Shown here one piece after another: positions 1 through 6,586 of a stretch of DNA of 8,764 nucleotides. The position numbers and the translations under genes are program-made. Source of the DNA: Chloroflexota bacterium (lineage in GTDB: Bacteria; Chloroflexota; Dehalococcoidia; Bin125); assembly GCA_026705105.1 (NCBI GenBank), contig JAPPBK010000378.1, forward strand, positions 1 to 8,764, written 5' to 3'. Position 1 is the first letter of the stretch. Each line of letters begins with the position of its first letter. The notes below the pieces were generated by a model. That model did not search any database. It was given only the letters and a program-made list of their open reading frames with translations, and was not told the DNA's origin.

Positions 1-50
1 AGGGCGGTCGCACGGTGGGCGCCGGCGCGGTCACCTCGATCCTGGAATAG
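1..50 (+). CDS. tuf: Elongation factor Tu, C-terminal end (partial)
   Basis: Only the last 15 codons and the TAG stop (48-50) are present, in the frame starting at base 3. They read GGRTVGAGAVTSILE, which matches the conserved EF-Tu C-terminus (usually GGRTVGAGVVTKIIE or close). EF-Tu is the GTPase that brings aminoacyl-tRNA to the ribosomal A site; this stretch belongs to its last beta-barrel domain. A tuf gene directly before rpsJ is the common str-S10 junction in many bacteria and supports both identifications. The 39-nt spacer to rpsJ suggests co-transcription. EF-G could not be confused with this ending. The fragment is short, so confidence rests on the C-terminal motif together with position. 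Confidence 0.93.
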   Translation, partial: GGRTVGAGAVTSILE

Positions 51-89
51 CGCCGCAACAGGACAGCCCCAGGGCAGAGAGACGACACT
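51..89 (+). promoter_or_regulatory. tuf-rpsJ spacer with weak ribosome binding site
   Basis: This 39-nt spacer has no recognisable promoter or terminator. A purine run AGAGAGA (76-82) ends 7 nt before the rpsJ ATG and is the likely, weak Shine-Dalgarno. It is too short to hold an L4-binding S10 leader of the E. coli kind, so that form of autogenous control is not evident here. Confidence 0.5.
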
Positions 90-398
90 ATGGCTCGGCA
101 GAAGATTCGCATCCGGCTCAAGGCGTACGATCATCGCGTCCTGGATGAGTCGGCGGCCCACATCCTGGACACGGCGGAGAAGACGGGCGCCGGAGTGGCT
201 GGACCGATCCCGCTGCCGACCGAGATTCGCAAGTACACGGTGATTCGCTCGCCGTTCGTTCACAAGGACGGGCGCGAACAGTTCGAGATTCGCACGCACA
301 AGCGGATCATCGACATCATCGAACCCACCGGCAGGACCGTCGATTCGCTGATGCGACTGCAACTGTCGTCCGGCGTCGACGTTGAGATCAAGCTCTAA
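90..398 (+). CDS. rpsJ: Small subunit ribosomal protein S10
   Basis: S10 (NusE) sits in the head of the 30S subunit. In the bacteria where it has been studied it also pairs with NusB in transcription antitermination and binds NusG to couple transcription to translation. The 102-residue product has the usual S10 length and is conserved throughout: the start QKIRIRLKAYDHRVLD, the middle AGPIPLPTEIRKYTVIRSP, then HKDGREQFEIRTHKR and the ending VDSLMRLQLSSGVDVEIKL. The ATG at 90 gives the canonical N-terminus. It opens the S10 operon, 39 nt after tuf and 2 nt before rplC. The extended loop carrying PLPTEIRKYTV is the segment that penetrates the 30S head in known structures. Nothing looks truncated or unusual. 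Confidence 0.99.
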   Translation: MARQKIRIRLKAYDHRVLDESAAHILDTAEKTGAGVAGPIPLPTEIRKYTVIRSPFVHKDGREQFEIRTHKRIIDIIEPTGRTVDSLMRLQLSSGVDVEIKL

Positions 399-400
399 CC

Positions 401-1051
401 ATGGCGATACCGGGACTGCTGGGCAAGAAGTTGGGCATGGTCCAGGTAATCGGCGAGGATGGGGCGGTGGTCGGCTGCACCGTGCTCGAAGTTGGCCCGT
501 GTCCGGTGACGCAGATCATGACGGAATCGCGCGACGGCTACTCGGGCGTGCAAGTGGGATTCGGCGAGGCGCCGCCGTGGCGGATCAACAACGCCGAGCG
601 CGGCCACACGGGCGCCAATGGACCGCTCAAGCACCTGGCCGTGTTCCACGCCGGCGCGGAGGAGCTGGAGGAGCTTGAAGTCGGCACGGTTGTCAGCGCG
701 AGCGAAGTCTTTTCGGTCGGCGACCGCGTGGACGTTCAAGGGATATCGAAGGGCAAGGGCTTTGCCGGCGTGGTCAAGCGGCACGGGTTCCGCGGCGGAC
801 CGCGGACGCACGGACAGAGCGACCGCCACCGGGCGCCAGGCTCGGTGGGCGCCGGTACGACGCCGGGCCGCGTGCTGAAGGGCACGAGGATGGCCGGGCG
901 GATGGGCGGCAAGACGACGACCTCGATGAACCTGCAAGTCGTGAATGTGAATGCGGATCGGCACCTGGTCTACATCAAGGGATCGGTGCCGGGGGCGACG
1001 AATGGTCTGGTTCGGATTCGGCAGACGAAGCGGCGAGGCGGCAAGCGATGA
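401..1051 (+). CDS. rplC: Large subunit ribosomal protein L3
   Basis: L3 is an early 23S rRNA-binding protein whose central loop reaches towards the peptidyl transferase centre. The 216 residues show the N-terminal barrel start (GLLGKKLGMVQVI), the conserved core GISKGKGFAGVVKRHGF at about 114-130 and the loop SDRHRAPGSVGAGTTPGRVLKG at about 140-161. The C-terminal barrel ends in GSVPGATNGLVRIR. The segment after the loop (AGRMGGKTTTSMNL, 165-178) departs from the common form GHMGNERVTVQNL. Gln150 of E. coli L3, the site methylated by PrmB, corresponds to Ala here, so that modification is not expected. The ATG at 401 follows the rpsJ stop by 2 nt with little Shine-Dalgarno, suggesting coupling to rpsJ. 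The end overlaps rplD by 4 nt (ATGA). Confidence 0.99.
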   Translation: MAIPGLLGKKLGMVQVIGEDGAVVGCTVLEVGPCPVTQIMTESRDGYSGVQVGFGEAPPWRINNAERGHTGANGPLKHLAVFHAGAEELEELEVGTVVSASEVFSVGDRVDVQGISKGKGFAGVVKRHGFRGGPRTHGQSDRHRAPGSVGAGTTPGRVLKGTRMAGRMGGKTTTSMNLQVVNVNADRHLVYIKGSVPGATNGLVRIRQTKRRGGKR

Positions 1052-1707
1052 AACTCCCGTTGATTGACGGACAGGGCAACGCGGCCGGCGAGATTGAGGC
1101 GGACGACTCGGTCTTCGGCATCGAGCCGAATCTGGCGGTCGTGCATCAGGCGGTCACTGCGCAACGGGCGAACGCGCGGCAGGGGAACAGTTCGACCCTG
1201 AACCGATCGGGCATCCGCCAGGCGTCGAAGAAGACGGGACGGCAGAAGGGCGGCGGCCGGGCGCGCTTGGGCACGCCGTCGTCGCCGACGCGGATTGGCG
1301 GCGCGGTGGCTCACGGGCCGCATCCACGCTCGTATCGCCAGCGGCTGCCGAAGCGCATGCGACGGCTGGCGATTCGCTCGTTGCTCTCGCAGCGGGCGTC
1401 GGAAGGCGGCGTGATCGTCGCGGCGCCGGATGTGGAGTTTGAAGCGAAGACCTCGGCGATGTCGAGTCTCTGCCGGGCGCTGGGCGTTGAGCGGACGGCG
1501 TTGGTGGTCTCGGACGGGGTTGACGATGCGCTGGTTCGGGGCACCCAGAATCTGCCCAACATCCAGGCGATGCCGGCCCAGACGCTGAACAGTTACCTGA
1601 TCCTGACGCACGACCAGTTGATCATGACCGAGGCTGCGGTGCGCCGCTGCGAGGCGATGTGGGCGGTGGACTCGGATCGCGCGGACGAGGGGGCGGGCGA
1701 TGCCTAA
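1048..1707 (+). CDS. rplD: Large subunit ribosomal protein L4
   Basis: L4 binds 23S rRNA domain I early in assembly, and its long loop forms part of the exit-tunnel constriction with L22. The 219 residues are normal in length. The loop is recognisable as KKTGRQKGGGRARLGTPSSP (61-80) followed by HGPHPRSY and RLPKRMRRLAIRSLLS. The globular domain continues with CRALGVERTALVVSDG and NLPNIQAMPAQTLNSYLIL, which match the L4 C-terminal fold. The loop departs from the widespread consensus KPWRQKGTGRAR: the aromatic residue is Gly64 and the Thr is Gly69. In E. coli L4 also represses the S10 operon, but no such site is visible here. The start is the ATG within ATGA overlapping the rplC stop, with GAGG at 1035-1038 as ribosome binding site. 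The end overlaps rplW by 8 nt. Confidence 0.98.
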   Translation: MKLPLIDGQGNAAGEIEADDSVFGIEPNLAVVHQAVTAQRANARQGNSSTLNRSGIRQASKKTGRQKGGGRARLGTPSSPTRIGGAVAHGPHPRSYRQRLPKRMRRLAIRSLLSQRASEGGVIVAAPDVEFEAKTSAMSSLCRALGVERTALVVSDGVDDALVRGTQNLPNIQAMPAQTLNSYLILTHDQLIMTEAAVRRCEAMWAVDSDRADEGAGDA

Positions 1708-1999
1708 GGACATTCATCCGTTCTCGGTGCTGCGTGAGCCGATCATCACCGAGAAATCGACCGAGTTGGCCGAGCAGGGCAAGTACGTGTTCGAGGTCGA
1801 TCCGCGCGCGAACAAGCTGCAGATCCGGGAGGCGATTGAGATCGCGTTCTCGGTGCAGGTGACGAAGGTGAATGTGATCAACGTGCGCGGCGCGACGCGG
1901 CGAATCGGCCGCGGCCGACCGGGCCGAGAGCGCGACTGGAAGAAGGCGATCATAACGCTGGCCGAAGGCTACGAGATTCGCCTGTTCGAGGGGGTCTGA
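1700..1999 (+). CDS. rplW: Large subunit ribosomal protein L23
   Basis: L23 lies at the polypeptide exit of the 50S subunit and is the docking point for trigger factor and SRP. The 99-residue product fits the family. It has the N-terminal VLREPIITEKS, then YVFEVDPRANKLQIREAIE, the rRNA-binding extension RGATRRIGRGRPGRERDWKKA and the ending TLAEGYEIRLFEGV. Glu18 in the TEK motif aligns with Glu18 of E. coli L23, the residue known to be needed for trigger factor binding, so this contact seems conserved. The ATG at 1700 lies inside the end of rplD (8-nt overlap) and is preceded by a strong GAGGGGG at 1687-1693. rplB starts 1 nt after the stop. L29, the other protein of this exit site, is encoded downstream with an unusual tail. 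Confidence 0.98.
   Translation: MPKDIHPFSVLREPIITEKSTELAEQGKYVFEVDPRANKLQIREAIEIAFSVQVTKVNVINVRGATRRIGRGRPGRERDWKKAIITLAEGYEIRLFEGV
1988..1994 (+). promoter_or_regulatory. Shine-Dalgarno deciding the GTG start of rplB
   Basis: GAGGGGG lies inside the last codons of rplW, 6 nt before GTG at 2001. It supports GTG as the rplB start although the codon is not ATG and follows the rplW stop by only one base. Confidence 0.7.
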
Positions 2000-2000
2000 C

Positions 2001-2837
<837 letters not shown>

Positions 2838-2858
2838 GGAAGACAGAGGTCTATCGCG

Positions 2859-3143
2859 ATGTCCCGATCGACGAAGAAGGGTCCATACGTGGACCGCAAG
2901 CTGATGCAGAAGGTGCAGCGAGTTCGCGCAGCCGGCGCGCGCACGGTGATCCAGACCTGGGCGCGGCCGTCGACGATTGTGCCGGAGATGGTCGGCCTGA
3001 CGATTGCGGTGCACGACGGTCGCCGCCACGTGCCGGTCTTCGTGACCGAGAACATGGTTGGCCACAAGCTGGGCGAGTTCGCGCCGACGCGGACGTTCCG
3101 CGGGCACATCGGTCGCTCCGACCGTGGGACGCGGGTGCGCTGA
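2859..3143 (+). CDS. rpsS: Small subunit ribosomal protein S19
   Basis: S19 forms a complex with S13 in the 30S head near the A site and helps make the inter-subunit bridge to the 50S central protuberance. The 94 residues match the family length and motifs: SRSTKKGPYVDRKLMQKV at the N-terminus, TWARPSTIVPEMVGLTIAVH at about 33-52, and the signature HVPVFVTENMVGHKLGEFAPTRT (57-79) followed by FRGH. The C-terminal tail is Arg/Asp-rich rather than the Lys-rich tail of E. coli. The ATG at 2859 has AGAGG at 2845-2849, 9 nt upstream. The stop TGA shares its last base with the rplV ATG (TGATG), so the two are probably translationally coupled. Confidence 0.99.
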   Translation: MSRSTKKGPYVDRKLMQKVQRVRAAGARTVIQTWARPSTIVPEMVGLTIAVHDGRRHVPVFVTENMVGHKLGEFAPTRTFRGHIGRSDRGTRVR

Positions 3144-3484
3144 TGCAGGTACAGGCCAGCGCCAAGTTCGTTCGCACGTCGCCGCGCAAGGTACGGCTGG
3201 TCATGCAGGGACTGCGCGGGATGCCGGTCGACGAGGCACGGTTGCAGCTTCGGTTCACGCCCAAGCCGATCGCGCGTGACGTGGCCAAAGTGCTGGACTC
3301 GGCGGTCGCGAACGCGGAGAACAACTACGGGCTTGACGCCCGGGACCTGCACATCCACTCGATTGAGGCCGGAGACGGCCGCACGCTGCGCCGCTTTCGG
3401 GCCAAGGCTCGCGGGCGGGTCGGCAGGATTCTGAAGCGAACCGCGCATATCACCGTCGTCGTGTCCGACGGCAACGACCAGTAG
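3143..3484 (+). CDS. rplV: Large subunit ribosomal protein L22
   Basis: L22 binds 23S rRNA domains and its long beta hairpin lines the exit tunnel opposite L4, where macrolide-related changes are known in other species. The 113 residues (family about 110) show FVRTSPRKVRLV at 9-20, IARDVAKVLDSAVANAENNYGLD at about 43-65, and the hairpin with RTLRRFRAKARGRVGRILKR at 80-99, closing with TAHITVVVSDG. The hairpin tip is free of obvious insertions or deletions. The start is the ATG overlapping the rpsS stop by one base. No strong Shine-Dalgarno precedes it, which fits re-initiation after rpsS. A 22-nt spacer with AGAGGA (3490-3495) separates it from rpsC. Confidence 0.99.
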   Translation: MQVQASAKFVRTSPRKVRLVMQGLRGMPVDEARLQLRFTPKPIARDVAKVLDSAVANAENNYGLDARDLHIHSIEAGDGRTLRRFRAKARGRVGRILKRTAHITVVVSDGNDQ

Positions 3485-3506
3485 GGCGCAGAGGACGGAC
3501 CAGGCC

Positions 3507-4217
3507 ATGGGACAGAAAGTACATCCCACCAGTTTCCGCATCGGCACCATCTATGAGTGGCGCTCGCAGTGGTACTCGGACAAGCAGTACGCGGAGTTGC
3601 TGGCCGAGGATCGGAAGATCCGCGATTTCATCGACGAGCGGTTGAACGAGGCGATGATTTCGCGAGTCGACATCGAGCGGAACGCGAACCAGCTCGGCGT
3701 CAAGTTGCACACAGCGAAGCCGGGCATCGTGATCGGTCGAGGCGGACAGAATGTGGAAGAGTTGCGCAAGGACATGGAGCGGCTGATTGCGCGCCCGATC
3801 CGGTTGCGCGTCGATGTCGCGGAGATTCGCGTGCCGGAGCTGGACGCGCAGCTCGTCGCGCGCAACGTGGCGGAGCAGATGGAGCGTCGGATCGCATTCC
3901 GCCGGGCGATCAAGCAGGCGGTGCAGCGGACGATGCAGCGTGGCGCGCAGGGGGCGAAGATCATCATCTCCGGCCGATTGGGCGGGGCGGAAATGTCGCG
4001 GCGGGCGCAGGAGATGTCGGGTCGGGTGCCGCTGCACACGCTGCGGGCAGACATCGACTACGGGTTCGCCGAGGCGAACACGGTGTTCGGCAAGATTGGC
4101 GTCAAGGTGTGGATCTACAAGGGCGAGATTCTGCCGTTCGGCGCGGAACCGGAGAGCACGGGCGGGCCGGCCCAGGCGATTGAGCCGCCGGTCGCCGGTG
4201 GACGGGGAGGCCGCTGA
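3507..4217 (+). CDS. rpsC: Small subunit ribosomal protein S3
   Basis: S3 sits at the mRNA entry tunnel of the 30S subunit and with S4 and S5 gives the ribosome its helicase activity on structured mRNA. The 236 residues begin with the canonical GQKVHPTSFRIG. A KH RNA-binding domain has its GxxG loop at G77-R78-G79-G80 within GIVIGRGGQNVEELRKDME. The C-terminal domain contains FRRAIKQAVQRTMQRGAQGAK-like residues at 131-151, then SGRLGGAEMSRR and the ending KVWIYKGEILP. Arg132, Arg133 and Lys136 align with the E. coli residues linked to mRNA unwinding. A Gly/Pro-rich tail of about 25 residues follows, as in many S3 proteins. The stop overlaps the rplP ATG by one base. Confidence 0.99.
   Translation: MGQKVHPTSFRIGTIYEWRSQWYSDKQYAELLAEDRKIRDFIDERLNEAMISRVDIERNANQLGVKLHTAKPGIVIGRGGQNVEELRKDMERLIARPIRLRVDVAEIRVPELDAQLVARNVAEQMERRIAFRRAIKQAVQRTMQRGAQGAKIIISGRLGGAEMSRRAQEMSGRVPLHTLRADIDYGFAEANTVFGKIGVKVWIYKGEILPFGAEPESTGGPAQAIEPPVAGGRGGR
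4204..4210 (+). promoter_or_regulatory. Shine-Dalgarno of rplP
   Basis: GGGGAGG within the rpsC tail is 6 nt before the rplP ATG at 4217. It shows that rplP can recruit ribosomes itself besides being coupled to rpsC by the one-base overlap. Confidence 0.65.
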
Positions 4218-4636
4218 TGCTACAGCCGAGGCGAGTCAAGTGGCGCAAGCATCATCGCGGTCGACGCCGGGGCATGGCGCAGACGGGCAACTCGGTTGCG
4301 TTTGGCGAGATTGGCTTGCAGTCGCTGGAGGCGGCCTGGATCGACGGTCGTCAGATTGAGGCGGCGCGGCGCGCGATCACACATTACGTTCGCCGCGGCG
4401 GCAAGGTCTGGATTCGCGTGTTCCCGGACAAGTCGGTGACGCAGAAGCCGGCCGAGACGCGGATGGGCAAGGGCAAAGGCGCTCCCGAGAAGTGGGTGGC
4501 CGTGGTCAAGCCCGGTCGCGTGTTGTTCGAGTTGGCCGGGGTGCCGGAAGCGGACGCGCGCGAGGCGCTGCGCCGCGCGAGCCACAAGCTGCCGGTGCGC
4601 ACGCGCGTGGTCGTGCGAGAGGCGGAGGTGGTGTAG
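4217..4636 (+). CDS. rplP: Large subunit ribosomal protein L16
   Basis: L16 is a late-assembling 50S protein that contacts the elbow of A-site tRNA and is needed for a mature peptidyl transferase centre. The 139-residue length is typical. The sequence has MLQPRRVKWRKHHRGRRRGM at the N-terminus, FGEIGLQSLEAAWIDGRQIE (29-48), AARRAITHYVRRGGKVWIRV (49-68), FPDKSVTQKPAETRMGKGKG (69-88) and WVAVVKPGRVLFELAGV (93-109). The Arg in RMGKGKG corresponds to the arginine hydroxylated in E. coli, although whether that occurs here cannot be told. The next gene, rpmC, begins 2 nt after the TAG stop, as expected for the usual L16-L29-S17 order. Confidence 0.99.
   Translation: MLQPRRVKWRKHHRGRRRGMAQTGNSVAFGEIGLQSLEAAWIDGRQIEAARRAITHYVRRGGKVWIRVFPDKSVTQKPAETRMGKGKGAPEKWVAVVKPGRVLFELAGVPEADAREALRRASHKLPVRTRVVVREAEVV
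4624..4631 (+). promoter_or_regulatory. Shine-Dalgarno deciding the rpmC start
   Basis: GGAGGTGG, a nearly perfect ribosome binding site, lies 7 nt before ATG 4639. It supports that start over the much longer in-frame ORF opening at 4492, which would run through rplP. Confidence 0.8.
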
Positions 4637-4638
4637 CG

Positions 4639-4971
4639 ATGCCGAATCCACTGGCCGACGAAGCCCGCGCAATGACCGACGCCGAGCTGGGTGAGGCGAT
4701 CAACGAGGGCTACCGCGAAGTCTTCAATCTGCAGTTCCAGAAGGGTACGCGGCAATTGCAGAATCCGATGGCGATGCGCCAGGCGAAGCGGCAGGTGGCA
4801 CGACTGCGCACGATCCTGCGAGAGCGGCAACTGGCCGAAGCGCGCGGCGAGCCGATTGCGCCCCTGGCTCGGGTGATTGACTCCGAGGCGGACGAACCGG
4901 AGCCCGAGATTGAGAACGAGACCGAGAACCAGGCGGAGCCGGACGACGGTTCGCCGAGCGAGGAAGCGTAA
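4639..4971 (+). CDS. rpmC: Large subunit ribosomal protein L29 with acidic C-terminal tail
   Basis: L29 binds beside L23 at the nascent-chain exit. Residues 1-70 are a recognisable L29: MTDAELGEAINEGYREVFNL (12-31) corresponds to the first helix, QFQKGTRQLQNPMAMRQAKR (32-51) to the turn and second helix, and QVARLRTILRERQLAEA (52-68) to its end. The protein is 110 residues, while the family is usually 60-75. The excess is a tail from about 71. Residues 81-110 contain 14 Asp/Glu and no Lys or Arg, and it is probably disordered. The tail uses the same GC-rich codons as the core and ends in a normal TAA, so it looks genuine. The start at 4639 is chosen for its Shine-Dalgarno and because the N-terminus then aligns with L29. 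rpsQ follows after 3 nt. Confidence 0.96.
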   Translation: MPNPLADEARAMTDAELGEAINEGYREVFNLQFQKGTRQLQNPMAMRQAKRQVARLRTILRERQLAEARGEPIAPLARVIDSEADEPEPEIENETENQAEPDDGSPSEEA

Positions 4972-4974
4972 CCG

Positions 4975-5319
4975 ATGGCTCGCAAACGACGTGTCGGATT
5001 TGCCGTCGCCGATGCGCGGCACAAGACCGTGTCGGTTCACGTGGAACGCACCGTGCGGCATCCGCTGTACAAGAAGGTGATGCGGCGGCGCAAGCGCTAT
5101 CTCGCACACGACGAGCTGAACGACTGCAAGATCGGTGATCGCGTGGTGATCGAGGAGTGCCGCCCGCTGTCGAAGCGCAAGTCGTGGCGCGTGGTCGAGA
5201 TCCTGGAACGCCGCGAAGTGGCTGAGATTCAGCCGCAGGAGATTGGCGCGCCGTCGCTGGAGGAGGCTGACTCGCCCAACGCGGGAGAGGCCGACTCGGG
5301 GAGTGAGGAATCGGAGTGA
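4975..5319 (+). CDS. rpsQ: Small subunit ribosomal protein S17 with acidic C-terminal tail
   Basis: S17 is a primary 16S rRNA binder with an OB fold, acting in early 30S assembly. Residues 1-80 match the family: ARKRRVGFAVADARHKTVSV at 2-21, VERTVRHPLYKKVMRRRKRY (23-42), then LAHDELNDCKIGDRVVIEEC (43-62) and RPLSKRKSWRVVEILERR (63-80). The protein is 114 residues against a usual 80-90. Residues 81-114 form an extension with 11 Asp/Glu and no Lys or Arg, similar in style to the L29 tail just upstream but not an obvious copy of it. The ATG at 4975 has AGGA at 4961-4964 inside the rpmC end. The stop overlaps rplN as GTGA. Confidence 0.97.
   Translation: MARKRRVGFAVADARHKTVSVHVERTVRHPLYKKVMRRRKRYLAHDELNDCKIGDRVVIEECRPLSKRKSWRVVEILERREVAEIQPQEIGAPSLEEADSPNAGEADSGSEESE
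5305..5310 (+). promoter_or_regulatory. Shine-Dalgarno deciding the GTG start of rplN
   Basis: GAGGAA lies 5 nt before GTG 5316, inside the last codons of rpsQ. It supports the GTG start, which also gives the canonical L14 N-terminus MIQQES. Confidence 0.7.
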
Positions 5320-5687
5320 TCCAGCAGGAGTCATCCCTGCGCGTGGCGGACAACTCGGGCGCCCGGGTGATCAAGTGCATCCGCGTGCTGGGTGGTACGA
5401 AGCGACGCTACGCATCGGTTGGGGACACGATCGTCGCGACCGTCAAGCAGGCGGATCCGAATCGCGAAGTGCGCGCCGGCCAGGTAGTCCGTGCGGTGAT
5501 CGTGCGAGTGGCGAAGCAATACCGTCGGGTCGACGGTTCCTACATCCGCTTCGACGACAATGCGGCGGTCATCCTGGGCGCGGACGGTCAGAATCCGACC
5601 GGCACCCGCATCCTGGGGCCGGTCGCGCGCGAGTTGCGAGAGCGTGATTTCATGCGGATCGTCTCGCTGGCGCCGGAGGTGGTCTAG
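5316..5687 (+). CDS. rplN: Large subunit ribosomal protein L14
   Basis: L14 lies on the interface side of the 50S subunit, contacts 16S rRNA in inter-subunit bridges and is the docking site of the silencing factor RsfS where that factor exists. The 123 residues have family length with no gaps: MIQQESSLRVADNSGARVIK at the start, VLGGTKRRYASVGDTIVATV (24-43), VRAGQVVRAVIVR (52-64), then RFDDNAAVIL and NPTGTRILGPVARELRERDF (93-112), ending MRIVSLAPEVV. The start is GTG at 5316, overlapping the rpsQ stop by 4 nt. No ATG further in would keep the conserved N-terminus. The TAG stop is followed at once by the rplX ATG. Confidence 0.99.
   Translation: MIQQESSLRVADNSGARVIKCIRVLGGTKRRYASVGDTIVATVKQADPNREVRAGQVVRAVIVRVAKQYRRVDGSYIRFDDNAAVILGADGQNPTGTRILGPVARELRERDFMRIVSLAPEVV
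5675..5682 (+). promoter_or_regulatory. Shine-Dalgarno of rplX
   Basis: GGAGGTGG lies in the last codons of rplN, 5 nt before ATG 5688. It is one of the strongest ribosome binding sites in the window and fixes the rplX start directly after the rplN stop. Confidence 0.75.
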
Positions 5688-6002
5688 ATGCGTCGAGTGC
5701 AACGAGACGATTTGGTCGAGGTGCGCAGCGGCAAGGACCGCGGGCGGCGCGGCCAGGTACGGCAGGTGCTGCCGAAGGACCAGCGCGTGATCGTGACCGG
5801 ATTGAACATGGTCAAGCGGCACATGCAGGCGACGCAGCTTGGCGCGCCGGCTGGGATCATCGAGCGCGAAGCGCCGCTGCACGAGTCGAAGGTGGCGGTG
5901 GTCTGTCCGATCTGTGACCTGCCGTCCCGGGTCGGATTCCGCGAGCGCGCGGACGGAGTGAAGACGCGCGTGTGCCGTAAGTGCGACGGAGATATCGACT
6001 GA
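5688..6002 (+). CDS. rplX: Large subunit ribosomal protein L24 with two CxxC pairs
   Basis: L24 is an assembly initiator that binds near the 5' end of 23S rRNA and lies close to the tunnel exit. The 104 residues have an N-terminal KOW-type motif (RDDLVEVRSGKDRGRRGQV at 6-24, with LPKDQRVIVTGLNMVKRHM at 28-46). The C-terminal part has APLHESKVAVVCPICDLPSR, then RVCRKCDGDID. Cys73/Cys76 and Cys96/Cys99 form two CxxC pairs that could bind zinc. This cysteine-bearing form occurs in many bacteria, while E. coli-type proteins lack the full set. Zinc binding is inferred from spacing only. The ATG abuts the rplN stop. The TGA overlaps the rplE ATG by one base. Confidence 0.98.
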   Translation: MRRVQRDDLVEVRSGKDRGRRGQVRQVLPKDQRVIVTGLNMVKRHMQATQLGAPAGIIEREAPLHESKVAVVCPICDLPSRVGFRERADGVKTRVCRKCDGDID

Positions 6003-6586
6003 TGACGACACTGGCAACCGAGAACGGCGTCGAGAGCCCGCGTCTGAAGCAGCGCTTCGAGACGGAGATCGCTCCGCGTCTGTTCGAAGAGTTCCGCTAT
6101 GGGAACGTGATGCAGGTACCGCGAGTGGTCAAGGTAGTGGTCAACGCGGGCGTGGGCGAGGCGCTGGGACCGGGCGGCGCGGCGATCCTGGAGAACTGCG
6201 TCGCCGACATCACGACGATCACGGGGCAGAAGCCGGTGATCAACAAGGCGAAGAAGTCGATCGCGAACTTCAAGCTGCGGGCCGGCAACAACGTCGGCGT
6301 CTCCTGCACGCTGCGCGGCGCGCGGATGTGGGAGTTTCTCGACCGCACGATCAACGCGGCGCTGCCGCGTATTCGCGACTTCCAGGGCGTCTCGCGGACG
6401 GCGTTCGACGGACGCGGGAACTATTCGCTGGGGATTCGCGAGCAGATCGTGTTTCCCGAGATTGATTACGGCAACGTCGACAAGGTGCGCTCGCTGCAGG
6501 TGAACATCATCACCACAGCGCGGACCGACGCGGAGGGTCGGCGGCTGTTGGAGTTGCTCGGGTTTCCGTTCGAGCGGACGCAGTGA
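6002..6586 (+). CDS. rplE: Large subunit ribosomal protein L5
   Basis: L5 is part of the 5S rRNA particle with L18 in the central protuberance and contacts P-site tRNA and 30S protein S13. The 194 residues include RLKQRFETEIAPRLFEEF (14-31), VPRVVKVVVNAGVGEA (39-54), TGQKPVINKAKKSIANFKLR (74-93) and LRGARMWEFLDR (104-115). Towards the C-terminus come RDFQGVSRTAFDGRGNYSLG and FPEIDYGNVDKVR. The family is about 180; the excess is a 10-12 residue N-terminal extension. ATG 6002, overlapping the rplX TGA as TGATG with GGAGAT at 5988-5993, is preferred to the in-frame ATG at 5981, which would overlap rplX by 22 nt and add a non-conserved stretch. The gene that normally follows, rpsN, is absent. Confidence 0.97.
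   Translation: MTTLATENGVESPRLKQRFETEIAPRLFEEFRYGNVMQVPRVVKVVVNAGVGEALGPGGAAILENCVADITTITGQKPVINKAKKSIANFKLRAGNNVGVSCTLRGARMWEFLDRTINAALPRIRDFQGVSRTAFDGRGNYSLGIREQIVFPEIDYGNVDKVRSLQVNIITTARTDAEGRRLLELLGFPFERTQ

Noticed and set aside
4492..4971. Longer rpmC reading frame starting inside rplP
   Set aside because: The first 49 codons overlap conserved rplP and read as Arg/Gly/Ala-rich noise. ATG 4639 has a strong Shine-Dalgarno and gives the L29 N-terminus.
5981..6001. Upstream ATG for rplE
   Set aside because: It would add seven non-conserved residues inside the rplX end. ATG 6002 fits the TGATG coupling seen elsewhere in the operon.
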